Shown here one piece after another: positions 1 to 8,484 of a DNA stretch of 64,000 nt. The notes beneath the pieces are model-generated. The model was given only the letters and a program-made list of their open reading frames with translations, ran no database searches and was not told the DNA's origin. The DNA lies in the NCBI RefSeq assembly GCF_030160655.1, contig NZ_BSOT01000005.1:124001-188000 (forward strand). The letters run 5' to 3'. Within the stretch, counting starts at the first letter, position 1, and the number at the start of each line of letters is the position of its first letter. Both the position numbers and the translations under genes were made by a program. This DNA comes from Agaribacter marinus (lineage in GTDB: Bacteria > Pseudomonadota > Gammaproteobacteria > Enterobacterales > Alteromonadaceae).

Positions 1-1
1 T

Positions 2-1207
2 GAAGTGCTGGGGGATGCTGCTTGGTATGCTAGTTTTCAGAGGGTTGTACGCGACCTTCATCGGTACCTACTCGCGCCGAAAGGCGGCATTTATCTTGTT
101 GGCCCCTTAGGCGTTATTTTACTTATATCTACTATTACCGCCTTATTTTTTTATAAACGCTGGTGGCGAGGTTTTTTCAAAATTAGGCTTAACAACGGCT
201 CACGTGCATTTTGGGGTAGCTTGCATAAAGTGATCGGTTTATGGTCTCTTTGGTTTTTGCTGTTGATTGGTATTACAGGTACTTGGTATTTAGTTGAAGG
301 GATTATGTCTGATGCAGGTATGCGTATTCAGCATGAGCGCGTGCTAATTGACGAAGACGTTTTGTCAAAACGTCCATTTATGGTGGAACACATTCCAGTT
401 TCCGAAGTGATTACCATTGCAACTCAGCAATTTGAGCATTTTTCGCCAAATATAATAGTCATTCCTCGCAACCAGACGTCGCCAATTTATGTCGGAGGAT
501 ACGCCGACGCGCTCTTGTCTAGACCTCGAGCAAATGCTGTGTATATCGACCCGGTGTCTGGTGACGTGTTAAATGTGATAACGACTAAGGGTGCCAGTGC
601 GTTGCTAAATTGGGTCGATATGGCTGACTCTCTGCACTTTGGTAACTTTGCAGGGCTCGTTGTTAAGCTGATTTGGTTAGTATTTGGTGTTTTACTTTGT
701 ATGATGAGCGCATCTGGTATCGTGGTTTTTGTTAAACGCATTCAAAATCGACGCGATGAAGGATGGGTGAAGACTATCCTTGGTGGGGCAAGATTTTTGA
801 CCTACATTTTGTTGCTTGTTCCGCTTATATTTGGCTCGACTATTTGGTTGTACTCCCAAAACGCCATTGCGTTTGTTCTTCAAGAGCAAGAAGTGTTATT
901 ACTTGTAGAAGGTGATGGGGAGTTTCCAAGTGCAACTATGTATATTGGTACTAAAGACGAGAATACCGTGGTGCATGTATCATTTAATTGCGCAAGTGCA
1001 TGCTTACCTAAGAAGCATCGATTGGAGCTTGTATTTAGTAATGGCGATGCAAAGAAGTTTAAATCAGGTTTCAGCGGTTTTAGAGGCGCACCGTCTGCCG
1101 TCTTTGCAACTAGCAAAGTGCCTACAATTTCCCATGTGTCGGTAACCATGGATAATCAGGAAGTATTTCAGTTGAAACCGACGACGCGTATTACAACTGA
1201 TGAATAG
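2..1207 (+). CDS. PepSY-associated transmembrane protein (5' end outside window)
   Basis: The reading frame is open to the window edge, so the true start probably lies upstream; the GTG at 5 is only the first possible start inside the window. Counting from that GTG, hydrophobic segments lie at about 30-50, 77-99, 216-243 and 262-285. Histidines sit in the membrane-proximal motifs LHRYL and SLHKVIGLWS and in DSLHFGNF. This helix and histidine pattern is that of the PepSY-associated TM family, whose members are inner-membrane proteins often linked to siderophore or iron reduction and uptake. The central soluble part (about 100-210) fits a PepSY domain. A poorly recognised soluble tail of about 110 residues follows the last helix. 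The exact function cannot be told from this fragment; partner genes would lie upstream of the window. Confidence 0.8.
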   Translation, partial: EVLGDAAWYASFQRVVRDLHRYLLAPKGGIYLVGPLGVILLISTITALFFYKRWWRGFFKIRLNNGSRAFWGSLHKVIGLWSLWFLLLIGITGTWYLVEGIMSDAGMRIQHERVLIDEDVLSKRPFMVEHIPVSEVITIATQQFEHFSPNIIVIPRNQTSPIYVGGYADALLSRPRANAVYIDPVSGDVLNVITTKGASALLNWVDMADSLHFGNFAGLVVKLIWLVFGVLLCMMSASGIVVFVKRIQNRRDEGWVKTILGGARFLTYILLLVPLIFGSTIWLYSQNAIAFVLQEQEVLLLVEGDGEFPSATMYIGTKDENTVVHVSFNCASACLPKKHRLELVFSNGDAKKFKSGFSGFRGAPSAVFATSKVPTISHVSVTMDNQEVFQLKPTTRITTDE

Positions 1208-1432
1208 GCTTGGCTGGTAAGGCCACACTAATGTTTGATCATTGCCTATTGCACTATAAAACCCCTTCTACAGAATTTTCTGACCATGTGCCCGTGCATT
1301 GGTAATAAAATCAAGCGTATCAGTATATTTTCTGTGACAAATTTCTCTTATTGCTACGTGTTCAAAAATAGACACTTATGGCATACTTTCTCTTGAGCTG
1401 ATGTTAGATGACGCAAGGTTGATTCAATAGAA

Positions 1433-2590
1433 ATGAAAAATGTAGATATTTGCATCATTGGTGGTGGCATGATTGGCAGTGCAACCGCATTGGCTTGTGC
1501 TAAACAAGGCTATTCAGTTTGCGTGATAGAGCCGCGTATGCCACAAAATTTTCATCCTGAACAGGCACCTGATTTGCGTGTATCTGCACTCAATCTCCAC
1601 AGCATAAACGTATTAAAAGATCTTGGTGCATGGGAGCATATTATTAACATGCGATGCAAGGCATATCATGGTTTGGTCTGCTGGGAATCAAATGATGCAA
1701 AAACCGAATTCTACGCAAACGACGTTAAACAAGATAAATTAGGTTACTTTGTCGAAAACAGAATTTTGCAACTTGCTCTATTGAACGAGATTCATACGTC
1801 GCATAAAAAGAGCGTGACCGTGTTAAATGATTGCAAGGCGACAAACATCGACATTGAGTTAGGTGTCATCGCGTTGGACACCAATGAAAGTATTGCTGCA
1901 ACAATCATTATTGCTGCGGATGGTGCAAATTCAGCTACTAGAACGACATGCGGTATTGGTGTTGATGGTTGGGCTTACAAACAAAAAGCAAATGTATTTA
2001 GTATCAAATTAAGAGCGCCAATGCCAAGTGTAACTTGGCAGCAATTTACGCCAACGGGTCCGTTAGCCTTCTTACCCATGCATGACAATTATGCCAGTTT
2101 GGTTTGGTATGCAGATACCTCAATGTCTAATCGATTGCAAAAAATGACCAATGAGCAATTGCAAGCGCTTATTGCGGCGACCTTTCCCCAAGCGTTAAAC
2201 GAGTTTGAATTACTCGCACGGGGTGGGTTTCCCATTGTCCGTCGCCATGCAAAACAATATTATCAATCTCGTTTGATGTTAATCGGAGATGCTGCGCATA
2301 GTATTAATCCGTTAGCGGGGCAGGGCGTAAATTTGGGGTTTAAAGATATAAGTGCCTTCATTGTAGCCTTAAGCGACGGCGGACTTGATAAATATCAAGA
2401 TGTGTTTAAGCAATATGCTAGGCAACGACGTATGAAGAATTTAGCGATGATGACAGCAATGGATGTTATTTATGCTGGTTTTAGTAATGACTTTGCACCA
2501 ATCAAATTACTTAGGAATGCTGGCTTAAAATTGGCAAATAATGCAGGCGCCCTTAAGCAACAAGCCTTAAAGTATGCAATGGGCATTTAG
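1433..2590 (+). CDS. ubiF: UbiF, 3-demethoxyubiquinol 3-hydroxylase (FAD monooxygenase)
   Basis: This 385-residue protein is a class A flavin monooxygenase of the UbiH/UbiF/COQ6 family. It has the N-terminal FAD fingerprint IIGGGMIGSATAL (8-20), the DG motif AADGANSATR (161-170) and the GD motif IGDAAHSINPLAGQGVNLG (284-302). UbiF is favoured over UbiH because of stretches I recall from E. coli UbiF: TWQQFTP at 201-207, FLPMHDNYASLVWY around 213-226, and a C-terminal AGFSND...LKQQALKYAMG ending. Length also fits (E. coli UbiF is about 391 residues). The enzyme hydroxylates the benzoquinone ring in the aerobic ubiquinone pathway at the inner face of the membrane. It appears to be followed by a tiny membrane-protein gene 63 bp downstream. 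The start ATG at 1433 directly precedes the FAD fold, as is usual. Confidence 0.9.
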   Translation: MKNVDICIIGGGMIGSATALACAKQGYSVCVIEPRMPQNFHPEQAPDLRVSALNLHSINVLKDLGAWEHIINMRCKAYHGLVCWESNDAKTEFYANDVKQDKLGYFVENRILQLALLNEIHTSHKKSVTVLNDCKATNIDIELGVIALDTNESIAATIIIAADGANSATRTTCGIGVDGWAYKQKANVFSIKLRAPMPSVTWQQFTPTGPLAFLPMHDNYASLVWYADTSMSNRLQKMTNEQLQALIAATFPQALNEFELLARGGFPIVRRHAKQYYQSRLMLIGDAAHSINPLAGQGVNLGFKDISAFIVALSDGGLDKYQDVFKQYARQRRMKNLAMMTAMDVIYAGFSNDFAPIKLLRNAGLKLANNAGALKQQALKYAMGI

Positions 2591-2653
2591 GGCATATTGA
2601 GAATAGGTGCATTTAATTGAATAGCGCGACACGCGTTAACCAAATGAGGAAGT

Positions 2654-2827
2654 ATGAATTTATTTATTATCTTGGGTGTTTTGTTTGTTGCATTATTTGT
2701 GCTGATCCCCTTAATTGAAAAATCTAACTTAAGAATGTCTGATGAAAAAACGTCGAAGATTTCGCGTTATATTCTGCCGTTAATTGCCGTAGTACTCATT
2801 ATACAACTCATTATGATGGCGTTTTGA
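2654..2827 (+). CDS. Small two-helix membrane protein, 57 aa
   Basis: This short gene encodes 57 residues beginning MNLFIILGVLFVALFVLIP. A first hydrophobic helix spans about 3-20, a charged loop about 22-38 (EKSNLRMSDEKTSKISR), and a second helix about 39-56. A good ribosome binding site (GAGGA at 2646-2650) precedes the ATG. It follows ubiF closely on the same strand and may be co-transcribed. I do not recognise a named family; it looks like the conserved small inner-membrane proteins common in Alteromonadales. Hydrophobic pattern, charged loop and Shine-Dalgarno make it a likely real gene, but the function is unknown. Confidence 0.6.
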   Translation: MNLFIILGVLFVALFVLIPLIEKSNLRMSDEKTSKISRYILPLIAVVLIIQLIMMAF

Positions 2828-3048
2828 TTTACCCGTCAATTTGAACTATCCGGAGTTCAGGTTAATTATATTTGCTAGGAAATTTTCTAGTAAATCCGCG
2901 TATATAGCAGCTCAATTGCAAAAATATAAAAATAAGTGTCCAATAGTTTAGCGCTCAGTTGTCATCAATATGTCAGCTAAGAGCATCCGCTAGTAGTTGA
3001 CTAGGCGTAAACCGTCCTAAAACAAACAACTGATTAAGGAATAATAGA

Positions 3049-3390
3049 ATGAGCAACAAAACATTTTTATGTGTGGTTCGTAGTGAAGCGGGTGAATGCG
3101 AAAAGCCGTCGCCTTCCGATATGGAAAAGGCATTTGCTATGTTTCAAGCGTGGCAGGAAAAGTTCGCTGACAATATACTGGATATGGGCGGAAAGTTGTC
3201 TTCTGAGGGCGCAGTGGTTAGGCAAGAAAGTATTGTTGACGGCCCCTTTGTTGAGTTAAAAGAAATCATTGGCGGTTATATGATGTTAAGCGCTGCGACT
3301 CTGGAAGATGCCGCAGTTGTCATTAAAGAGAGCCCGATGGTAAATAACAAAGGGAGTAGTTTTGAAATCCGCGAAATATGTAAACCTTAA
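3049..3390 (+). CDS. YCII-related (DGPF) domain protein
   Basis: This 113-residue protein carries the DGPF motif at 64-67 within SIVDGPFVELKEIIGGYMM, the hallmark of the YCII-related/DGPF family. It adopts a ferredoxin-like alpha+beta fold of poorly defined biochemical role. The gene has a clear ribosome site (AAGGA before ATG 3049). It lies 33 bp before an ECF42-type sigma factor gene on the same strand. That DGPF-sigma pairing is the defining neighbourhood of the ECF42 group, where the DGPF protein is thought to act with, or be a target of, the sigma factor. The role in this organism is inferred from context only. Confidence 0.88.
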   Translation: MSNKTFLCVVRSEAGECEKPSPSDMEKAFAMFQAWQEKFADNILDMGGKLSSEGAVVRQESIVDGPFVELKEIIGGYMMLSAATLEDAAVVIKESPMVNNKGSSFEIREICKP

Positions 3391-3423
3391 TTGGGCATAT
3401 AGACTAGCGCTTAGCTCTTAGCT

Positions 3424-4656
3424 ATGTACCGCGAGCATTTGTTTCGCCATGAGTATGGAAAACTCGTGGCGATGCATGTAAATCGCTTTGGTATTGATGT
3501 TCTTGAGACTATTGAGGACGCAATACAATGGTCAATGTTACAAGCGCTTGATACATGGTCAACACAAGATGTTCCTGACAATACGGCGGCTTGGCTGTAT
3601 AAAGTGTCATTGCGACGGCTGATTTCCGAATTAAAAAGCGAAAAACGTCGACAGGCGATACTCGATGAACAAGTCCCCCCTGTGGACGAATATATTGCCA
3701 ATGAGGAAACGCTCTCCAATGAGATGGGGTGTGCGATGTTAAGGATGTTATTTACAGCATGCCACCCGTCGATTCCGATTGAGTCACAATTAGTGTTCAC
3801 CCTTAAATCTTTGTGTGGTTTTAGTGTTAGAGAAGTGTCAATTAGGTTGTTTATCAGCGAAGCAAATGTCTATAAGCGCTTTAATCGCGCAAAAAAGTTT
3901 CTAAAAGCAGACATAAAAACTATCGATAGCGTTGCTGCTGACCAGTTAGAAAACCGCATAGAATCGGTGTACAAGGTTATTTATCTGATATTCACTGAAG
4001 GGTATTTGTCGTCTGACGCCGATTATTCTATACGGCAAGATTTGTGTGAAGAAGCCCTGAGGTTAGGACTTTTTTTACGAGATTCAGAGATAGGGTGCAA
4101 AGGAAAAACACACGCCTTGCTCGCGCTAATCTATTTAAACTTAGCTAGACTACCAGCAAGGCAACATACAAGCGGTGCATTGACCTTGCTAGAACAGCAA
4201 GATAGACGCTTGTGGGATAAATCGCTTATTACCCATGGTGTATCGTATCTCAGGCTTTCTACCAGTAGCGACGATATTAGCCGCTATCATATTGAAGCGG
4301 GTATCGCCGCAGAGCATTGCTTGTCGCCTTCATTTAAAGAGACAAGATGGCAAAAGATTATTGCCTCATACGAACTGCTCGAAAAAATATCGCCATCACC
4401 ACTGCATGTGTTAAACAAAGCATTGGCAATTGCTGAACATGATTCTCCAAGTCAGGCCTTAGATGTGCTTGCGTCCTATGATTTTCCAAAGTGGTTAGCG
4501 CAGTCATATCATTGGTATGCTGTATTGGCCGATTTACATGCGCGAGACGGGAATATTAGCGTTTCAGCCAAGAACGCTGATTTGGCGATTGAAAAAGCCC
4601 CTACCGACACCATTCGTTCGTTGTTACGACAGCGGCTAATTCGCAGTAAAGATTAA
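3424..4656 (+). CDS. ECF42-type RNA polymerase sigma factor with C-terminal helical extension
   Basis: The N-terminal 170 residues form an ECF sigma factor: region 2 around HEYGKLVAMHVNRFG...EDAIQ (9-38) and a region 4 helix-turn-helix around GFSVREVSIRLFISEANVYK (about 131-150). Between them is the signature MLRMLFTACHPSIP, typical of this group. The remaining 240 residues are a helical, TPR-like extension (VYKVIYLIFTEGYLSSDAD onward) characteristic of ECF42, which uses it in place of an anti-sigma partner. Length (410) fits the family. The upstream YCII/DGPF gene completes the standard pairing. The ATG at 3424 has no evident Shine-Dalgarno and an in-frame stop (3412-3414) just upstream. The start is supported because region 2 begins within a few residues, so translation may be coupled to the gene before it. 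Confidence 0.88.
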   Translation: MYREHLFRHEYGKLVAMHVNRFGIDVLETIEDAIQWSMLQALDTWSTQDVPDNTAAWLYKVSLRRLISELKSEKRRQAILDEQVPPVDEYIANEETLSNEMGCAMLRMLFTACHPSIPIESQLVFTLKSLCGFSVREVSIRLFISEANVYKRFNRAKKFLKADIKTIDSVAADQLENRIESVYKVIYLIFTEGYLSSDADYSIRQDLCEEALRLGLFLRDSEIGCKGKTHALLALIYLNLARLPARQHTSGALTLLEQQDRRLWDKSLITHGVSYLRLSTSSDDISRYHIEAGIAAEHCLSPSFKETRWQKIIASYELLEKISPSPLHVLNKALAIAEHDSPSQALDVLASYDFPKWLAQSYHWYAVLADLHARDGNISVSAKNADLAIEKAPTDTIRSLLRQRLIRSKD

Positions 4657-4800
4657 ACACTGAGTAAGATTAAACAATTACTCACTTACTGCGTTAACAC
4701 GATTCAACTTAGCCGATCGGAAAATAATACAACAATTCCAGAATATGGATTTAGACTGTCACATTAAAAACTGGAACAATTCATTTACTCATTTAGCCTT

Positions 4801-5550
4801 ATGCAGAGAACGTTTATGTTTCGTATCGCCGTTTTATTGATAATTACTGTGTTTGCCGCGTTAGCAAATTCGACACCCAAAAAAAGTATTGTATATGACT
4901 TAGCTCATGGCCAGCGAGTCATGGCGCATGTAGATAAGCAACATCAGCACATTGCAAAGCAGCTCAATGCTACCGTGATTAATAGCACGACGCCGCTGTC
5001 TGAAAAGCAACTAGAAAATACGTCTTTACTGTATATACGTGCTCCAAATCAGGCATTTTCAGATGCTGAAATAAATGCCATTGTTCAATATGTGCGTAAT
5101 GGTGGCTCGTTGTTATTAGTAGTAGATGAAGAGAGACGGCAACCGCTACAAACAACACAAGTTAATCGATTAATATCACCCTTTTCGATGATGCTTACTC
5201 AAGATACACCCTATCTGCACAACGCTGGAGCAATCGCTTTTGCGGGTGAAATAAATCGGCAGGTACGTGAGTTAGCGTTTAGTGGTGGTAGAGCTGTTGT
5301 GGGCGGAACGCCATTTGCTTTTCAAATCACAAAGGAGGGGAAACCCGGATTGCCATTCGCCGCTTATAAGAATATTGACGGCAGTGGGAGGATTGTTGTC
5401 ATGGGGGAAGGGATGGCGTCCATTTTTATGGGGGAAGACGATGCCGTCAGAATGAGTGGTGAGCATAGAAACCCAAGAAATACAAAATATTGGGGGAAAG
5501 ACAGCCAAATATTTATGCAGGAAATCATTCATTGGTTGACAAGCCGCTAA
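4801..5550 (+). CDS. Secreted protein with GATase-like/DUF4350-like fold
   Basis: This 249-residue protein starts with a signal peptide (hydrophobic core about 8-22, cleavage near ANS-TPKKS). The mature part has alternating beta/alpha segments with a Gly-rich turn VRNGGSLLLVVDEERR near 98-113, like DUF4350 or class I glutamine-amidotransferase-like domains that act as structural rather than catalytic units. A second Gly-rich stretch, SGRIVVMGEGMASIFMG, lies near 198-214. I see no catalytic Cys-His-Glu triad. It probably acts in the periplasm. It follows the ECF42 gene after 144 bp and could belong to that regulon, but this is only proximity. The function is not known. Confidence 0.6.
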   Translation: MQRTFMFRIAVLLIITVFAALANSTPKKSIVYDLAHGQRVMAHVDKQHQHIAKQLNATVINSTTPLSEKQLENTSLLYIRAPNQAFSDAEINAIVQYVRNGGSLLLVVDEERRQPLQTTQVNRLISPFSMMLTQDTPYLHNAGAIAFAGEINRQVRELAFSGGRAVVGGTPFAFQITKEGKPGLPFAAYKNIDGSGRIVVMGEGMASIFMGEDDAVRMSGEHRNPRNTKYWGKDSQIFMQEIIHWLTSR

Positions 5551-5602
5551 TTTTCAACGAATTTAGCTTGTAAATATTTGTATATCTAAGGTGGTATAGC
5601 CT

Positions 5603-6457
5603 GTGACAGAAACATTAGTATTTGATGTGACTATACCCCGAAGAGATGTTGGTGAAGCAATTTGGGTAAATAGTTTCTCACGCTTGCAAAGTGAATATAA
5701 ACTTATTCATCGGCATCGTGAATATGAAATTTGCTTTTGCCCAGATGATGTTGGCACGTACTTCATTAATGACAGAGAGTACGATATCGCGCCGGGCGAC
5801 ATATTTATCGTAAATGGCAATGAATATCACCAGCCAATACTAAAGAATCCTGAAAACAACGGCGCCTTAGTTATCTATTTTGACCCCGAGTCTATTCCTC
5901 TTCATGCGCGTCGCTTTTCTTGGGTTCATGCTTTTTTACATTCTAGTAACTACGGATTAAACCGTATTGGTAAGCACCAAGAAATCACGTCTTTGATGCT
6001 TTCATTGCAAGACGCATTTGAATCAAAAAAACCTAATTGGGCTGCATTGAGTTGGGGCATACTCAGTCATATTTTAGTGCTCATTGAGGATCACATTCTA
6101 AGTAACGATGAACGTTTTTTTAGGTCGTCAATCGTTGAAAGTCAGACAAGGTTCAACAAAGTAATAGCGTTTATTAAGCAGAATTTGCATACAACAATCT
6201 GCTTAGAACGGCTTTATGGAATATCAGGACTATCCAAATCACAATTTTCCCTTCAATTTAAAAAGAATTTTAATTGTACCACCACCCAATACATTTGCAG
6301 AGAGCGTTGTAACAGAGCAGCCGCTTTGTTAAAAGGAAGCAACAACAACATCTCTGAAGTCGCATATTTGTGCGGCTTTGAAAGTTTGAGTTATTTTAAT
6401 CGACAGTTTCGTAAACGCTATCAAATGTCGCCAACTCAATTCCGTTCACGATATTAG
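5603..6457 (+). CDS. AraC-family transcriptional regulator with cupin sensor domain
   Basis: The protein has 284 residues and starts at a GTG. The N-terminal half is a cupin: a His-rich strand HRHREYEICF near 36-45 and YDIAPGDIFIVNGNEYHQP near 60-78, a pattern that binds sugars or other small ligands in AraC/RhaS regulators. The C-terminal 95 residues hold two helix-turn-helix motifs, GLSKSQFSLQFKKNF and ISEVAYLCGFESLSYFNRQF, followed by MSPTQFR, the standard HTH_18 signature. It probably activates a nearby carbohydrate or secreted-protein gene; the next gene (a secreted beta-propeller protein) is the only obvious neighbour on that strand. Ligand and targets are unknown. Confidence 0.88.
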   Translation: MTETLVFDVTIPRRDVGEAIWVNSFSRLQSEYKLIHRHREYEICFCPDDVGTYFINDREYDIAPGDIFIVNGNEYHQPILKNPENNGALVIYFDPESIPLHARRFSWVHAFLHSSNYGLNRIGKHQEITSLMLSLQDAFESKKPNWAALSWGILSHILVLIEDHILSNDERFFRSSIVESQTRFNKVIAFIKQNLHTTICLERLYGISGLSKSQFSLQFKKNFNCTTTQYICRERCNRAAALLKGSNNNISEVAYLCGFESLSYFNRQFRKRYQMSPTQFRSRY

Positions 6458-6647
6458 CACTGTTCAAAAGTTCCTGTTAATTAAATAAAAATATTTTAAA
6501 TCAATAGTTTATCTATGATTTTCAGCTTTATTCAGAAAAATATACGACTCTTCAGATCCTTTCACTGCGCGTTCTTTGTGGTTTGTTATTACTGTGAGCA
6601 TGTTCAATGTAATGCAACAGGATGAAAACAGAATGATAGAAGGTAAA

Positions 6648-8246
6648 ATGTCATTTAAAAAACTTAACAATGTAATTTTTATAATCGCCTTATCTCTAAC
6701 TACCTCATATTCATTTGCTGTCACAGTGAATACGCTCGCAACATTAAGTACCGAGTTAAATGACAGTGTTGCTGTTGACGTCAACGATAACATATATATA
6801 TCTAACACCGGTGTGTTTACTCCAGATGGCGGGCTTGGGACAGAGGTTTTTAAGGTGACGCCAGATGGAACGGTAAGCCTATTTGCCAAGATTAGTTCGC
6901 CTGGAGGTAACAGCGTTGATGGCAATAATAATGTGTATATAAATGGTAAATTGAGCTCTGGCGGCAATGGCATATTCAAGATTACACCGGAGGGAAACGC
7001 AACTGAGTTTTCGAGTTCTTCCGGCATCATTAAATGGAATAGTAAAGGAGATGCCTTCGCTATTAATTATGGCTCAGGAAGTGTATTTGAGGTGGATGAA
7101 CAAGGTGAGTTTACGGTATTTTCGACACCGTCATTCATGAATGGCCCAACAGGTATTGCGTTTGATGAAAATGATCAGCTCTACATTGGAAACTTTAACG
7201 ACGGCCGAGTGTTTACCGTCAATGATGACGGTTCCGCGGAGATGCTAGGCACAGTGCCTGGCGGTTTAGGTTACATGACCTACATGTCAGGTAAAATTTA
7301 TGCTACTGGTTTTAACAATAATCGTATTTACAGTATCTCTATGTCAGGAGAGGTAGACATAGTTGCTGGTGACGGCACAGTTGGGCAGGTGGACGGTAAT
7401 GGAGAATCTGCGCGTTTTTCGCGGCCAAATGGCATTGCAGCATTGTCTGACGGCTTAACACTTGTCATCAGCGAGTATGGCGCTGGCGCAAAGAGCATTA
7501 GAACCATCACAATTGACGCTGAACAACAGATTGTGCAGGTTGCTAATGATGACGACATAAGTGTTGATGAAGATGAGCGGTTTACTTTTAATGTGATTGA
7601 AAATGATGACGGTTTCCCCAATCAACTCGACCCTAGCACTATTCAAATAGTAAAAATGCCAAACTATGGTAGTGCAGAAATAAATGTTGAAACCGGCATA
7701 ATTACTTACCTTGGCGACACAGATTATTTTGGAGAAGATAGCTTTACATACACAGTTGAAAATATAGCAGGTGCAATGTCTAATGAAGCAACCGTCACAA
7801 TTAATATTGCGGCACTCGCTGACGAACCCGTTTCAGTGGATGATACCGTCTCTACCCAAAAAAACATGGCAGTGAGCATCAATGTGTTAACTAATGACTC
7901 TGACCCGGACTTAGGTACCTTGTCATACGCAAACCTTAGTATTACCGTTCAGCCGACAAGCGGTGTTGTTTCAGTGGATACCGATAGCGTGATGTATACC
8001 CCAAATACAGATTATACAGGTGATGATTCATTTAGTTATGCTGTCAGCAATGACTCAGGTATGACGTCGGCAGCGGCGCTGGTCAGTGTCACGGTAAATG
8101 ATGTTACGTCATCACCTGAGCCGCCAGAGCCGGCCAAGCCCGTTGAACAGCCAAATTCGAGTGGTGGTTCACTCTCTCAGTATTTAACTGTATTGTTAAT
8201 TGGTGGATTGCTTCTTCGAAAACGCCAACGATGTAGACAATCTTAA
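6648..8246 (+). CDS. Secreted beta-propeller (NHL/SMP-30-like) protein with cadherin-like domains and GlyGly-CTERM-like tail
   Basis: The start is taken at ATG 6648 (MSFKKLNN...), which follows a Shine-Dalgarno GAAGG and opens a signal peptide ending near YSFA. The reading frame is open further upstream, to 6576. The first 270 mature residues contain repeated GIAFDENDQLYIGNFN- and GIAALSDGLTLVISEY-like blades of an NHL/SMP-30 type propeller. Two tandem cadherin-like domains follow (each with NDD, TYL/TYTP and DYFGEDSFTYTV-type strands). The end, SGGSLSQYLTVLLIGGLLL then RKRQR, is a small Gly-Gly-Ser motif, one hydrophobic helix and a basic tail. That matches the GlyGly-CTERM sorting signal cut by rhombosortase before surface display. 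Substrate and role are unknown; a surface-bound binding protein is likely. Confidence 0.72.
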   Translation: MSFKKLNNVIFIIALSLTTSYSFAVTVNTLATLSTELNDSVAVDVNDNIYISNTGVFTPDGGLGTEVFKVTPDGTVSLFAKISSPGGNSVDGNNNVYINGKLSSGGNGIFKITPEGNATEFSSSSGIIKWNSKGDAFAINYGSGSVFEVDEQGEFTVFSTPSFMNGPTGIAFDENDQLYIGNFNDGRVFTVNDDGSAEMLGTVPGGLGYMTYMSGKIYATGFNNNRIYSISMSGEVDIVAGDGTVGQVDGNGESARFSRPNGIAALSDGLTLVISEYGAGAKSIRTITIDAEQQIVQVANDDDISVDEDERFTFNVIENDDGFPNQLDPSTIQIVKMPNYGSAEINVETGIITYLGDTDYFGEDSFTYTVENIAGAMSNEATVTINIAALADEPVSVDDTVSTQKNMAVSINVLTNDSDPDLGTLSYANLSITVQPTSGVVSVDTDSVMYTPNTDYTGDDSFSYAVSNDSGMTSAAALVSVTVNDVTSSPEPPEPAKPVEQPNSSGGSLSQYLTVLLIGGLLLRKRQRCRQS

Positions 8247-8484
8247 TGTATCTTGCAAGCCAGAATTGACCCTGTGAATTCAGCCTCAGCCTGGCAGTTT
8301 ATGTCTATGGATTAGATTTGTAGATGGCTGCCTTGCTAAGATGTTATATGCGCATATTCAATAAGCTAGTAGGAATACCTTTGGTCAGTAAAAAGCAGCA
8401 TAGACAACAATTAACAGGATAGCTGTTAAGTGCTATAGTCATATGTCAGAGCATAAGTTAGATAGCAGCCGAGCCTCATAGAGA

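Noticed and set aside
6509-7030. 173-codon open frame on the minus strand overlapping the propeller gene
   Set aside because: The plus-strand gene has a signal peptide, ribosome site and domains; the antisense product has none.
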